From Lachnospiraceae bacterium (lineage in GTDB: Bacteria; Bacillota; Clostridia; Lachnospirales; Lachnospiraceae): a DNA stretch of 64,000 nt. This document shows positions 8,624-17,649 of the stretch, one piece after another. The DNA lies in NCBI GenBank assembly GCA_024691425.1, contig JAILNQ010000123.1, positions 62,001-126,000 on the forward strand, given 5' to 3'. The notes beneath the pieces were generated by a model that saw nothing but the letters and a program-made list of their open reading frames with translations, searched no databases and had not been told where the DNA came from. How positions within the stretch are numbered: position 1 is the stretch's first letter; each line of letters begins with the position of its first letter. Both the position numbers and the translations under genes were made by a program.

Positions 8624-9753
8624 TGCTGTTTCATCCAGACGGTCTTGTTGACTATGTGGGTATAGCTCTGAATGAGCTTGACGACCTTGACTGAAACGTT
8701 CTCGTCGGCGTAATCGCATGCCTCCACGGTCTTTTCACCGTTTGCGCACATAGCGGTCGCAAGCTCCATCGCCTGACAGACATCGCGGCTCGTTATCCCG
8801 CCGACCACGATCGTTCCTTTATCGAGAACCTCGGGGCGTTCAGTTGACGTTCTGATGAGCACCGCAGGGAAGCCGAGCATGGCCGATTCCTCAGACAGAG
8901 TGCCCGAATCGGACAGGACGCAGTACGCGTTCTTCTGAAGCTTATTGTAATCAAGGAACCCGAAGGGCTTCATGCTCGAAACGAGAGGATTGAACTTGAA
9001 TCCTCTTTTTTCTATGAACTTCGCGCTCCTCGGGTGAGTCGAATAAATGACCGGCATCTGATACTTCTTGGCTATCTCGTTCACGGAAGTCATGAGCTCC
9101 ATGAAGTTATCCTCTAAGTCAATGTTCTCTTCCCTGTGTGCGGAAAGAAGGATGTATCCTCCGCTCTTAAGGCCGAGCCTTTCTAAGACATCGCTCTTTT
9201 CTATTTCATCTGCATGAGCCAAAAGCACTTCCTTCATCGGGGAACCTGTCACGAAAACGGTCTTGCCGTCAATTCCTTCCGAGAGAAGATACCTTCTCGA
9301 ATGCTCCGTATAAGGCAGGTTTATGTCTGAAATATGGTCAACTATCTTGCGGTTGATCATTTCCGATACGTTCCAGTCCCAGCAGCGGTTGCCGGCCTCC
9401 ATATGGAAAATGGGTATCTTGAGCCTTTTCGCGCTGATGGCGCTGAGCGCGGAATTCGTATCGCCGAGTATGAGGACTGCATCGGGCTTTTCCTCGGCAA
9501 GCAATGCGTACGATTTTGCTATGATGTTTCCCATCGTCTCGCCCAGATCGGCGCCTACCGCATCAAGATAGTGATCGGGATCACGGAGCCCTAAGTCCTT
9601 GAAAAATATCCCGTTCAGCGTGTAATCATAGTTCTGGCCGGTGTGCACGAGTATATGATCAAAATACTTATCGCAGCATTTGATCACCTCCGAGAGCCTT
9701 ATGATCTCGGGACGCGTCCCTACTATAGTGCAGACCTTGAGTTTATCGGACAT
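8620..9753 (-). CDS. capG: UDP-GlcNAc 2-epimerase family, CapG/FnlC-type
   Basis: A non-hydrolysing UDP-sugar 2-epimerase. It shows TIVGTRPEIIRLSEVI, HTGQNYDY, GDTNSALSA, FHMEAGNRCWD and LSDSGTLSEES, all conserved in this GT-B-fold family. Because it follows CapE and CapF homologues, it should catalyse the last step to UDP-N-acetyl-L-fucosamine (C2 epimerisation of the UDP-6-deoxy-L-talose form), as in Staphylococcus capsule type 5/8. The ATG at 9753 is preferred over that at 9759 because AAGAGG sits 7 bases before it; either start lies at the capF stop. Cytosolic. The family is certain and the CapG rather than WecB role rests on neighbours and on the RCWDWNVSE region. Confidence 0.87.
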   Translation of the reverse strand: MSDKLKVCTIVGTRPEIIRLSEVIKCCDKYFDHILVHTGQNYDYTLNGIFFKDLGLRDPDHYLDAVGADLGETMGNIIAKSYALLAEEKPDAVLILGDTNSALSAISAKRLKIPIFHMEAGNRCWDWNVSEMINRKIVDHISDINLPYTEHSRRYLLSEGIDGKTVFVTGSPMKEVLLAHADEIEKSDVLERLGLKSGGYILLSAHREENIDLEDNFMELMTSVNEIAKKYQMPVIYSTHPRSAKFIEKRGFKFNPLVSSMKPFGFLDYNKLQKNAYCVLSDSGTLSEESAMLGFPAVLIRTSTERPEVLDKGTIVVGGITSRDVCQAMELATAMCANGEKTVEACDYADENVSVKVVKLIQSYTHIVNKTVWMKQQ

Positions 9754-9755
9754 AT

Positions 9756-10865
9756 TCATACCTCTTCGTAATAAGTGTCACCGTTTGCGGGATCGAATAC
9801 CTCATTCACCCACATAACGGTCGCCATATCATCTTCTCCGACATTAGCTATGCTATGAGTGTAACCGCACGGAATGTCGACAACCTCGAGCTTATCCCCG
9901 GACACATGGTATTCAACGACCTTATCGCTTCCGACCCTGCGCAGTTTTATGAGCCCCTTGCCCTTTACGACAAGGAATTTCTCATTCTTGGTGTTGTGCC
10001 AGTGATTGCCCTTCACGATGCCAGGATGGGAAATATTGACAGAAACCTGGCCTCTGTCGGCAGTCTTCAAAAACTCCGTGAATGAACCTCTCGCATCCTC
10101 ATGCATCATGAGAGGGTACAGAAAATCATCCTCAGGGATGTAGCTCAAATACGTGCTGTAGAGCTTCTTCTGGAATCCGTCCGTAAAATCAGGAAGCGAA
10201 AGATTCTGGCGCGACTCCGCGAACGAGTACAGAAGCTCGGGAATCCTTCCGAGCTTAACGTCATAAACGCACGGAACGTATCCGTATCCGTCCCTGACAT
10301 GCTCCTTATCCTCAAGACATAGCAGAAGCTCTTCTACTACGTCATCTATGTAAGCAAGGTGAAGAAGCGTCTCCGGATCGTTCACCTTTATCGGAAGTCC
10401 CCTTGCTATGTTGTTGCAGAACGTGGCTACGACGGAATTGTAATTAGGCCTGCACCACTTTCCGAATATGTTCGGGAACCTGTAAATGACTGATTTTGCA
10501 CCGGTCTTCGCGGCATGCACCGACACGGCTTCTTCGCCGGCCTTCTTGCTTGCCCCGTAAGGATTGTCGAGCTCGGCCTGTATAGATGACGACACTATAA
10601 ACTTTGCCGTATTGCCCGCTGCCTCGAGCGCATCAATGACCTTTCCGGTGAATGCGAAATTGCCTTCCATGAACTCCTCGGTCCTCTCCGGCCTGTTTAT
10701 CCCTGCGAGATGGAAAACCGCATCGCAGTCCTTCGTGTATTCCGACAGCTCTTCGGGGCTTGAGCCGATGTCGTACTTATACACGGCTGCGCCGTCGATG
10801 CGTTCAAGACGCTGTATGAGGTTTCTGCCTAAAAAGCCTTCGGCTCCCGTTACGAGAATCTTCAC
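9756..10865 (-). CDS. capF: CapF-type bifunctional epimerase-reductase with cupin domain
   Basis: The N-terminal two thirds are an extended short-chain dehydrogenase: KILVTGAEGFLGRNLI binds the dinucleotide, and NPYGASKKAGEE holds the Tyr-x-x-x-Lys pair. The last 110 or so residues are a cupin (ISHPGIVKGNHWHNTKNEKF), whose histidines bind zinc in CapF and carry the C3 epimerase activity. CapF turns the CapE product into UDP-6-deoxy-L-talosamine. The GTG at 10865 is favoured: it overlaps the capE stop as GTGA, has GGGAG 8 bases upstream, and gives the normal start MKILVTG. A GTG at 10880 is in frame but lies on the GGGAG itself. Coupled to capG downstream. Confidence 0.88.
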   Translation of the reverse strand: MKILVTGAEGFLGRNLIQRLERIDGAAVYKYDIGSSPEELSEYTKDCDAVFHLAGINRPERTEEFMEGNFAFTGKVIDALEAAGNTAKFIVSSSIQAELDNPYGASKKAGEEAVSVHAAKTGAKSVIYRFPNIFGKWCRPNYNSVVATFCNNIARGLPIKVNDPETLLHLAYIDDVVEELLLCLEDKEHVRDGYGYVPCVYDVKLGRIPELLYSFAESRQNLSLPDFTDGFQKKLYSTYLSYIPEDDFLYPLMMHEDARGSFTEFLKTADRGQVSVNISHPGIVKGNHWHNTKNEKFLVVKGKGLIKLRRVGSDKVVEYHVSGDKLEVVDIPCGYTHSIANVGEDDMATVMWVNEVFDPANGDTYYEEV

Positions 10866-11899
10866 TGTCTGTTCTCCCACTCTTCAAGCTCGTCCCTCAC
10901 ATACTGGATCGTCAGGAGCTTCTCCTTGACCTGTTCCTTATTGAGGATCGTCGTATTGTTCGAATTGAATTCGGTGAGCTTAGCACGCTCGACGCTGCCT
11001 TCCTTGAAATACTTGTCGTAGTTAAGGTCCCTCTGGTCTGCAGGAACTCTGTAGAACGAGCCGAGGTCTAAAGCCCTCGAGCACTCTTCATTCGTAAGAA
11101 GCGTCTCATACATCTTCTCACCGTGCCTTATGCCTATGACTTTCACCTCATTGTCCGCTCTGAACAGTTCCTTCACCGCCGTAGCTAATGTCTCTATCGT
11201 GCACGCAGGCGCCTTCTGCACCATGATGTCTCCCGCTTCGGCGTTCCCGAACGCGAAGATCACGAGCTCGACCGCTTCCTCGAGGCTCATTATGAATCTT
11301 GTCATCGTCGGTTCCGTAACGGTGAGCGGCAGTCCCTGCTTTATCTGCTCTATGAAAAGAGGTATGACCGATCCGCGCGAGCACATGACGTTTCCGTACC
11401 TAGTGCCGCAGATCAGCGTCTTTTCGGGATCGACAGTGCGTGACTTTGCAACAAATACCTTCTCCATCATCGCCTTGCTCGTTCCCATCGCATTGACGGG
11501 ATAAGCCGCCTTGTCCGTGGACAGGCATATGACTTTCGACACTCCGGCCTCGATCGCGCATGTGAGCACGTTGTCGGTTCCTATGACATTCGTCCTGACG
11601 GCCTCCATCGGGAAGAATTCGCAGCTCGGAACCTGCTTCAGCGCGGCCGCGTGGAATATGTAATCCACTCCGTGCATCGCATCCCTTACGCTCTGGATGT
11701 TACGGACATCGCCTATGTAGTATTTGATCTTGGAATTGTTGTAATGATGACGCATGTCATCCTGCTTCTTCTCATCACGCGAAAAGATGCGGATCTCTTT
11801 TATGTCGGTCGCAAGAAATCTTCTTAATACGGCGTTTCCGAACGATCCTGTCCCTCCGGTGATAAGCAGTGTTCTGTCTTTGAAAATGTTCTCAGTCAT
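10862..11899 (-). CDS. capE: UDP-GlcNAc 4,6-dehydratase, inverting, CapE/FnlA-type
   Basis: First enzyme of the UDP-L-FucNAc branch: it dehydrates UDP-GlcNAc at C4-C6 and inverts C5, on NADP. The start FKDRTLLITGGTGSFGNAVL is nearly the family consensus. STDKAAYPVNAMGTSKA carries the altered catalytic site of this family, with Met in place of the usual Tyr before the Lys. About 345 residues, normal length. The ATG at 11899 was chosen because GGGAG lies 7 bases upstream and the overlap with the preceding gene is then only 8 bp. CapE, CapF and CapG occur in the reaction order and overlap each other. PseB is a close relative, but the CapF/CapG neighbours decide the role. Confidence 0.9.
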   Translation of the reverse strand: MTENIFKDRTLLITGGTGSFGNAVLRRFLATDIKEIRIFSRDEKKQDDMRHHYNNSKIKYYIGDVRNIQSVRDAMHGVDYIFHAAALKQVPSCEFFPMEAVRTNVIGTDNVLTCAIEAGVSKVICLSTDKAAYPVNAMGTSKAMMEKVFVAKSRTVDPEKTLICGTRYGNVMCSRGSVIPLFIEQIKQGLPLTVTEPTMTRFIMSLEEAVELVIFAFGNAEAGDIMVQKAPACTIETLATAVKELFRADNEVKVIGIRHGEKMYETLLTNEECSRALDLGSFYRVPADQRDLNYDKYFKEGSVERAKLTEFNSNNTTILNKEQVKEKLLTIQYVRDELEEWENRQ

Positions 11900-13817
11900 T
11901 TGTCGGCTCCCATTTGTGCGGTCTGTTGTCATACGTTCTGTCTATAGGAAGAGTCCCGTCAGGATTCCTCATCTGGTAGGTCGGAACCATCTTCTTGACC
12001 CATCTTCTTATCGTGTCATCATCGGTCTCATCCTTCGACAGTTCGTTCATTATCTCAAGTTCCTTGAAGAATTCCTCTTCATCGAACTCAATAGGCTTTC
12101 CTATATGTATCTTGCTGTTGGCGGTATCTTGCATCCCTTCCTCCTCCATCAGCATCTCCTCGTACAGCTTCTCACCGGGACGCAGCCCCGTGAACTGTAT
12201 CTGGATATCCTCTCCTGGAACGTAGCCCGAAAGGCGGATGAGGTTTATCGCAAGATCGAGTATCCTGACAGGCTCACCCATCTCGAGGACGAAAATCTCC
12301 CCGCCCTTCGCATATGCGCCTGCCTGAAGCACGAGCGATACCGCCTCGGGGATCGTCATGAAATACCTTATGATGTTCGGATGGGTAACGGTCACCGGAC
12401 CGCCGGCCTCTATCTGCTTCTTGAAGAGCGGTATGACCGAGCCGTTGCTCCCGAGCACGTTGCCGAACCTTACGGCCACGAATTCGGTTTCGCTCTTCTG
12501 GTTATAGGACTGTATGAGCATCTCGCATATACGCTTGCTCGCGCCCATGATGTTCGTAGGATTGACCGCCTTATCCGTCGAGATCATTACGAACCTTTTT
12601 GTTCCGTACTTTGATGCGGCCTCGGCGAGCTTCCACGTGCCCATGACATTGTTCTTTATCGCTTCGTTCGGCGAATCCTCCATGAGGGGAACGTGCTTGT
12701 GTGCCGCAGCATGATAGACTATGTCAGGATGGTACTTCTCGAACACCGAATTGACTCTGTTCGTGTTCCGAACACTTCCGATCAGGACTTTAAGGTCGAG
12801 ATCCGGATATTTGCGCACAAGCTCCTGCTGAATTGCATATGCGCTGTTCTCGTATATGTCGAAAATAATGAGCTGCTTCGGCTTGTGAGTCGCTATCTGA
12901 CGGCAGAGCTCGCTTCCTATCGATCCTCCGCCGCCCGTGACAAGGATCACCTTATCTTTTACGTAGCTCATTATCGAATCTATGTCTATCTTGACCTGGT
13001 CACGCCCGAGAAGGTCGGCGATATCGACTTTCCTCAGCTGGCTTACGTTGACCTCTCCGTTGACGAGCTGGTACATGCCAGGAAGCGTCTTGAGCTCGCA
13101 CTTCGTCTGCTTGCATATCTCGAGGATCTCCCTGATCGCCTGCTTCGATGCGGTCGGCATTGCTATGATGATCTCATCGATATCATATTTCACCGCATTT
13201 TCTATAATGGCATCCCTGCCGCCAACGACCTTCACACCGTGAATGTAGTTTCCGACCTTTGACGAATCGTCATCTATTACGCACAGTGCGTTCTTCTCAA
13301 TATAGCTTGACGAGCGCATCTCGCGGATCAGCGAGTTTCCGGCATCCCCTGCACCGATTATCATGACGTTCACGCCTTTAGCGTTGCTGACACGCTTTTC
13401 GACGAACGTCCGGAACGCCCTGTAGAAAAATCTCGTTATCGCAACGAACGCCAGAAGGAATCCGCCGAAGAACACGTAGCAGCTCCTCGGGTATATCCAG
13501 TGCAGTATCAGATTCACGATCAGCATCTGCAGAACGGCGGAACAGAAACAGGCCCCGAGAATGCTGAACATCTCCGGAGCTCCGGCATATTCCCACAGGC
13601 TCTGATACAGATGGAAGAGCCAGAAAAGAACAAGGGTTATTATTATAGAATAGGGAAGAAAATCCTTGGCCGTGTCAATGTATACCCTCTCAGGTATCGC
13701 GGCTACGGAAAAGTCGAATCTTGCGATGAGCGCAAGAAACGTGGCGACAACGACCGAAACCGTATCGCACATGAGAAGCCCTATTCTTCGGATTATCAAT
13801 TGTCTGCTTTTTATCAT
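11892..13817 (-). CDS. Membrane-anchored nucleotide-sugar 4,6-dehydratase, PglF/WbpM/CapD-type
   Basis: A 641-residue protein with four hydrophobic segments in the first 135 residues. A first Rossmann region follows (NVMIIGAGDAGNSLIREM), then a second catalytic one starting near residue 290 with ILVTGGGGSIGSELCRQI. The STDKAVNPTNIMGASKR block has the Met-x-x-x-Lys site typical of this family. These enzymes convert UDP-GlcNAc to the 4-keto-6-deoxy sugar with C5 retained, the entry to bacillosamine, QuiNAc or D-FucNAc. No aminotransferase follows in the window. A CapN-like reductase occurs in the second glycan cluster at 43054-44001, so the two loci may share this product. Family is sure; final sugar is inference. 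Confidence 0.9.
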   Translation of the reverse strand: MIKSRQLIIRRIGLLMCDTVSVVVATFLALIARFDFSVAAIPERVYIDTAKDFLPYSIIITLVLFWLFHLYQSLWEYAGAPEMFSILGACFCSAVLQMLIVNLILHWIYPRSCYVFFGGFLLAFVAITRFFYRAFRTFVEKRVSNAKGVNVMIIGAGDAGNSLIREMRSSSYIEKNALCVIDDDSSKVGNYIHGVKVVGGRDAIIENAVKYDIDEIIIAMPTASKQAIREILEICKQTKCELKTLPGMYQLVNGEVNVSQLRKVDIADLLGRDQVKIDIDSIMSYVKDKVILVTGGGGSIGSELCRQIATHKPKQLIIFDIYENSAYAIQQELVRKYPDLDLKVLIGSVRNTNRVNSVFEKYHPDIVYHAAAHKHVPLMEDSPNEAIKNNVMGTWKLAEAASKYGTKRFVMISTDKAVNPTNIMGASKRICEMLIQSYNQKSETEFVAVRFGNVLGSNGSVIPLFKKQIEAGGPVTVTHPNIIRYFMTIPEAVSLVLQAGAYAKGGEIFVLEMGEPVRILDLAINLIRLSGYVPGEDIQIQFTGLRPGEKLYEEMLMEEEGMQDTANSKIHIGKPIEFDEEEFFKELEIMNELSKDETDDDTIRRWVKKMVPTYQMRNPDGTLPIDRTYDNRPHKWEPTND

Positions 13818-13854
13818 ATATGGTCCGCAATCATTTATTCAAAAGTTCATTATA

Positions 13855-15006
13855 TCAAACAGACCTTGCTATTGCAATTAACGCGAGGGTGCACATAAGG
13901 AACGGCGGGACTATGAAAAAGTTCTCCATGAACGACGCCGCAAGAAGCGCAAATACCGCCGCCGTCGCGGATTTTGCGACAATGCTCTCTCCCGCTTTCT
14001 CCCTCAGCTTAAGAAGGCTCCGTATGAGCAGAACGAGGGTTGCGGCAAAAACAAATACGCCGTGGACTATCAAGATGTCAAGAAGCCCGTTATGGACCTC
14101 GAACATCCCGCCCATCCAGTCGACGTTTATCTCATATGAACTGCCTATCCCGGTAAGCGGCATCTTAAGGAATGCATTCCAAAGATCCGCCCAAATGGCG
14201 TCGCGCCCCGATATTATGTCTTTATAGAAGATCCTTATGCTGAATCTGTCAGAAAAGCGTCCGAGCCATACATAAAGAAGCGATACCGCGATGGCTCCGA
14301 ACGTCATTACGGCCGTAAGGGCTGTGTAAAACACCTTGTTCTTCCATACTTTCAGAGGCACGAGCATAAGTGCGGCAAAGACCACGAGCCCGAGCAGCGC
14401 GCATCTCGCCCTGTACCATGCGATTATGTTGTATCCCCATGCGAACATGAAAAGGATCGATATGTAAAGGAACCTTGCCCCGCCTTTTTCAGTCTCTTTG
14501 AGCTTCTCGGCAAAGAACAGCATCGCCGTAATGGCAAAAACGAAACCGGTTATAAGGACGAGCCCTCCGTAATTCGTGTTATAGCCCTTGAAATACCCCT
14601 TTACATCATACGTCCAGTAGAAGAAATAGAACCCGATGTACGAAAGAAGAAATCCGATGCATATACGCGGAAGCTTCATCCGCTCAGATATATAGGCAAC
14701 AAGCAGGACATCCGCTGCGGTAAGCCACGCCCCCTTGCCCGAATCTATGATGAGCAGGTTAAGCCCTGCAATGACTGCCGCGGCTGCCATTATATAGAAA
14801 AACGGGTCACGCACCGCTTCCTTTAAAGTGACCGTGGCAAAAAAGATCACTATAAGGAACGCGAAAGAAAAGAGCGTTCCCAGCGGCGCGGAAAAGCTGT
14901 ACCAGCTGTACAGGTTCCACATGGCAAATGATTCGATAACGCATGCTATTGCAAGTGCGATAGCAGCTGTTATTCTTCTTTTTTCTTCAGTCCTGTTGTT
15001 TTCCAT
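13855..15006 (-). CDS. Wzy-like O-antigen polymerase/ligase (copy A)
   Basis: A 383-residue membrane protein with about 10 hydrophobic segments and one long extracytoplasmic loop near the C-terminus. The loop region has SGRDAIWADLWNAFLKMPLT followed by GIGSSYE and later HNGLLDILIVHG, the arginine- and histidine-containing pattern of the Wzy_C/WaaL family, which joins repeat units on the outer face of the membrane. The same pattern occurs in the gene at 16441-17649, so the two are paralogues placed either side of a flippase. The start overlaps the flippase end by 20 bp. Polymerase and ligase cannot be told apart from sequence. Confidence 0.78.
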   Translation of the reverse strand: MENNRTEEKRRITAAIALAIACVIESFAMWNLYSWYSFSAPLGTLFSFAFLIVIFFATVTLKEAVRDPFFYIMAAAAVIAGLNLLIIDSGKGAWLTAADVLLVAYISERMKLPRICIGFLLSYIGFYFFYWTYDVKGYFKGYNTNYGGLVLITGFVFAITAMLFFAEKLKETEKGGARFLYISILFMFAWGYNIIAWYRARCALLGLVVFAALMLVPLKVWKNKVFYTALTAVMTFGAIAVSLLYVWLGRFSDRFSIRIFYKDIISGRDAIWADLWNAFLKMPLTGIGSSYEINVDWMGGMFEVHNGLLDILIVHGVFVFAATLVLLIRSLLKLREKAGESIVAKSATAAVFALLAASFMENFFIVPPFLMCTLALIAIARSV

Positions 15007-16432
15007 GTATTCTGTTCTTCAGTAAAATAGCCATCTTCCCGGCGATTGTCTTCAAGTCGCTATAGTAGAGCAGGATTATGACCGCTGTCAGTACCGCTCC
15101 GATTAAATAACGCCCCTGAACCTTCCCTATCATCGCAACCGACAGCGCAGTCAGTATAAGATACGATAATGCATCCATGAGAAGGTTGTTCTCAATAAGC
15201 ACGTATTTCCTGACAAACTTATATGCCAGAGCCCACATTATAGCATAGCTTACGGCAGTCGCAACGGCCGCACCCATTGCACCGAAATACGGTATCAGCG
15301 CAAAATTCAGAGCAACGTTCATAACCGCTCCGACGGAGGTCGCAGCCCCCATCGACTTCGGGTCTTTATGAGCTAAGCATATCGAGCCCAAAAAGCCCGT
15401 AAGCGCCCCGAAAATGACCGATATGAGAAGCGGCGGGACATACATCCACGCCTCATAAAAATCCTTCCTGAACATGAATGCCGCGATCGGCTCAACGAGC
15501 AGTATCAGAAGCGCGCATCCGATGACCATGAAGCTGTTGTAAGTCCTGTACATCTGTGTGAAGAATTCAGCGCTTTTCTCGTCCTTGTAGCTTTTTGTCG
15601 CGGACATCTGCCACGCCTGCGCGAAAATCCTCTGGAACACCATAAGTATCGCCGGGATCTTATATGCTACCCCGTATACGCCGTTGACGGCCGCTCCGCA
15701 GAGTGCGAGAACTATATACCTGTCCGCTGCATTGTTTATCCAGCTTCCCGTGGAATACGCAATGAGAGGCGTTCCATAGGCAAGCATCCGGTTTTTCAGG
15801 TCATCATCCACCGTAAGGTTCTTAACGGAGCCCTCGCTCCTGCCTAGGAGCACCATGACAAGCGATGCCAGAGCATAAGCGATTATCTGGGACAGTATGT
15901 ATCCTGTGAGCCCTATCCTTACAACGAGCAGGAATATGATGTTGGAAACTATCATGATCAGCGTGGACGATACCGAGCCTATGACGACTATCGGCACCGC
16001 CTCGCAGCCCTGGAAGAACAGTATCAGGTATTCAAAAAGGGAATCCGCCGCAAAAAGAAGCGCGAAAAGCAGCAGATACTGCCGGATCTGCGGACCTGTA
16101 AATGCAAACGAGGCAATGCATATGCCTACGACAAGGGCATCGGCGCGGATAACGTAAGTAATGCCTGTCCGGAGTATGCTCCCCCTCTTATCAGCTTCCT
16201 CTATGCCGAAGCGGAGCGCGGCTTCACCCATGTTGAACGTGAACGCGGGTACGAGAAGCAGCAATGTGACCTGCATAACATCGGCGATTCCGTACTCATA
16301 AGTCGAAAGAACGTCCGTATACAGAGGTACGAGAAAGAACACCAGTATCTTCGACACGAAGTTGCTGATAGTAAACAGCGCTATATTTCCGGCAAGATAC
16401 CGGTATGTGCCTTTTTCCTTTTTTTCTGCCAA
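14987..16432 (-). CDS. Wzx-type flippase (second copy)
   Basis: A 481-residue polytopic membrane protein of the polysaccharide flippase family with 12-14 hydrophobic segments. Family features are the N-terminal FTISNFVSKILVFFLVPLYT and the central YGTPLIAYSTGSWINNAADR. It should export undecaprenyl-linked units for the two flanking polymerase-like proteins. The likely start codon is TTG at 16432, with AAGGA about 12 bases upstream, a rather long spacing, so the exact start is uncertain. It follows the upstream polymerase gene by 8 bases. It is only broadly similar to the flippase at 2372-3817, which argues for two substrates rather than a recent duplication. Confidence 0.86.
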   Translation of the reverse strand: MAEKKEKGTYRYLAGNIALFTISNFVSKILVFFLVPLYTDVLSTYEYGIADVMQVTLLLLVPAFTFNMGEAALRFGIEEADKRGSILRTGITYVIRADALVVGICIASFAFTGPQIRQYLLLFALLFAADSLFEYLILFFQGCEAVPIVVIGSVSSTLIMIVSNIIFLLVVRIGLTGYILSQIIAYALASLVMVLLGRSEGSVKNLTVDDDLKNRMLAYGTPLIAYSTGSWINNAADRYIVLALCGAAVNGVYGVAYKIPAILMVFQRIFAQAWQMSATKSYKDEKSAEFFTQMYRTYNSFMVIGCALLILLVEPIAAFMFRKDFYEAWMYVPPLLISVIFGALTGFLGSICLAHKDPKSMGAATSVGAVMNVALNFALIPYFGAMGAAVATAVSYAIMWALAYKFVRKYVLIENNLLMDALSYLILTALSVAMIGKVQGRYLIGAVLTAVIILLYYSDLKTIAGKMAILLKNRIHGKQQD

Positions 16433-16440
16433 ATCCGTAT

Positions 16441-17649
16441 TTATTCCTTAAAATCGATCTTTGTGTTCATCACAAGGAGCAGGAGGAACATATTCAGAGA
16501 ATAGTTCGTCCATATGAGGTCAACGTCGAAGAACGACTCAAAACATACCGCGAGAACGGCTATGAGGGCGCATCTTTTCGTCGCCGCCGCCCCGATGCCA
16601 GGCCTTACCTTATTCCAGGTCCTGAACATCAAAAACAGAGTCAGGGCGAAGACGAGAACACCATGTATCACGAGGATGTTGTACATGGCATTATGCACGT
16701 TGAACTCGAAGAACGAGGATATCGTGAAGTTCGTGCCCGTGCCGGTAAGCGGCGATGCTTTGAACATATTCCAGAATTCAAGCCAGATCGCCTCACGGCC
16801 CGAGAAGATGTTCTTGTAGAAGAACGGCATCCTGAAATTGACACCGGTCGTCGCGAGCCATACATAAAATGCCACGAAAGCGAGAGAGCCGAACGTCGCA
16901 AGGGCGCAGACCGTCACAAAGAAGCCCTTTTTCTCCCAGAGCTTTCTCGGAACGAGAAAACGCAGGACAAAGAACACACCGAGCATTATGAATGCGCCTC
17001 TTGAGCGGTGATAGAGGCTTATCTGCAGGCATTTTACAAGCGCCATTACAATGAACAGCCCTGCAATCGGATGTTTTTCATAAAGCGCGGTAAGGAACAC
17101 AAACACACCGAGCATCGAAAACACCGTGAAAGTCGCGGCAGTGTTCGTATTCATCGCGAATGATGTATAATCGGCGAACATCCACGTATAGACGAAGAAG
17201 AACCAATAAAGCATCAGTGCGGCATATAGAGCTCCGAACAGGTATATCTGCCATTTCGTGAATCTGATCTCCGAAGACAGATACCATATGAGCGCGAAAT
17301 TGACCGCAACGAAGAAGCATCCGAATCCGGACTTCACTATGAGGATGTTCGCAAGCGTGATCACAGAAAGCAGCGCGAGAGCGATGAATCCTTTATCTCC
17401 TGTTCTGATCTTTTCAGGGATATTGATGTTTACGGCCGATATTACCGCGAGCATCACAAATACGAATACACCTACGTATTTCTCGGTAAAGCCGTAAAAT
17501 CTCGGCACGAAGAACGTAAGTGCATAGAAAATGTACATGACAAGGAGCGCGGCAGTTGTCACAACGGTCCTTGCATCGGTTTCCTGTTTTATTTTTTCAT
17601 AACAAGCTCTGAAAGCTTCGCCTCCAGAGCTTCGCTTCTTTTCTTCCAT
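16441..17649 (-). CDS. Wzy-like O-antigen polymerase/ligase (copy B)
   Basis: A 402-residue membrane protein with about 10-11 hydrophobic segments. Near residue 280 it carries SGREAIWLEFWNMFKASPLT and then GTGTNF, followed by VHNAMYNILVIHG. This closely parallels copy A at 13855-15006 and marks the Wzy_C/WaaL family. The ATG at 17649 has GGGGAG 8 bases upstream and so is supported, although it lies 61 bases inside the preceding glycosyltransferase gene, the longest overlap in this operon. It probably polymerises repeat units outside the membrane. Two such paralogues in one operon could make two linkages or two polymers; one may be a ligase. Confidence 0.78.
   Translation of the reverse strand: MEEKKRSSGGEAFRACYEKIKQETDARTVVTTAALLVMYIFYALTFFVPRFYGFTEKYVGVFVFVMLAVISAVNINIPEKIRTGDKGFIALALLSVITLANILIVKSGFGCFFVAVNFALIWYLSSEIRFTKWQIYLFGALYAALMLYWFFFVYTWMFADYTSFAMNTNTAATFTVFSMLGVFVFLTALYEKHPIAGLFIVMALVKCLQISLYHRSRGAFIMLGVFFVLRFLVPRKLWEKKGFFVTVCALATFGSLAFVAFYVWLATTGVNFRMPFFYKNIFSGREAIWLEFWNMFKASPLTGTGTNFTISSFFEFNVHNAMYNILVIHGVLVFALTLFLMFRTWNKVRPGIGAAATKRCALIAVLAVCFESFFDVDLIWTNYSLNMFLLLLVMNTKIDFKE

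Noticed and set aside
11754-12614. Open frame of 286 codons on the plus strand
   Set aside because: Covers the ends of two well-supported dehydratase genes on the other strand; no motif.
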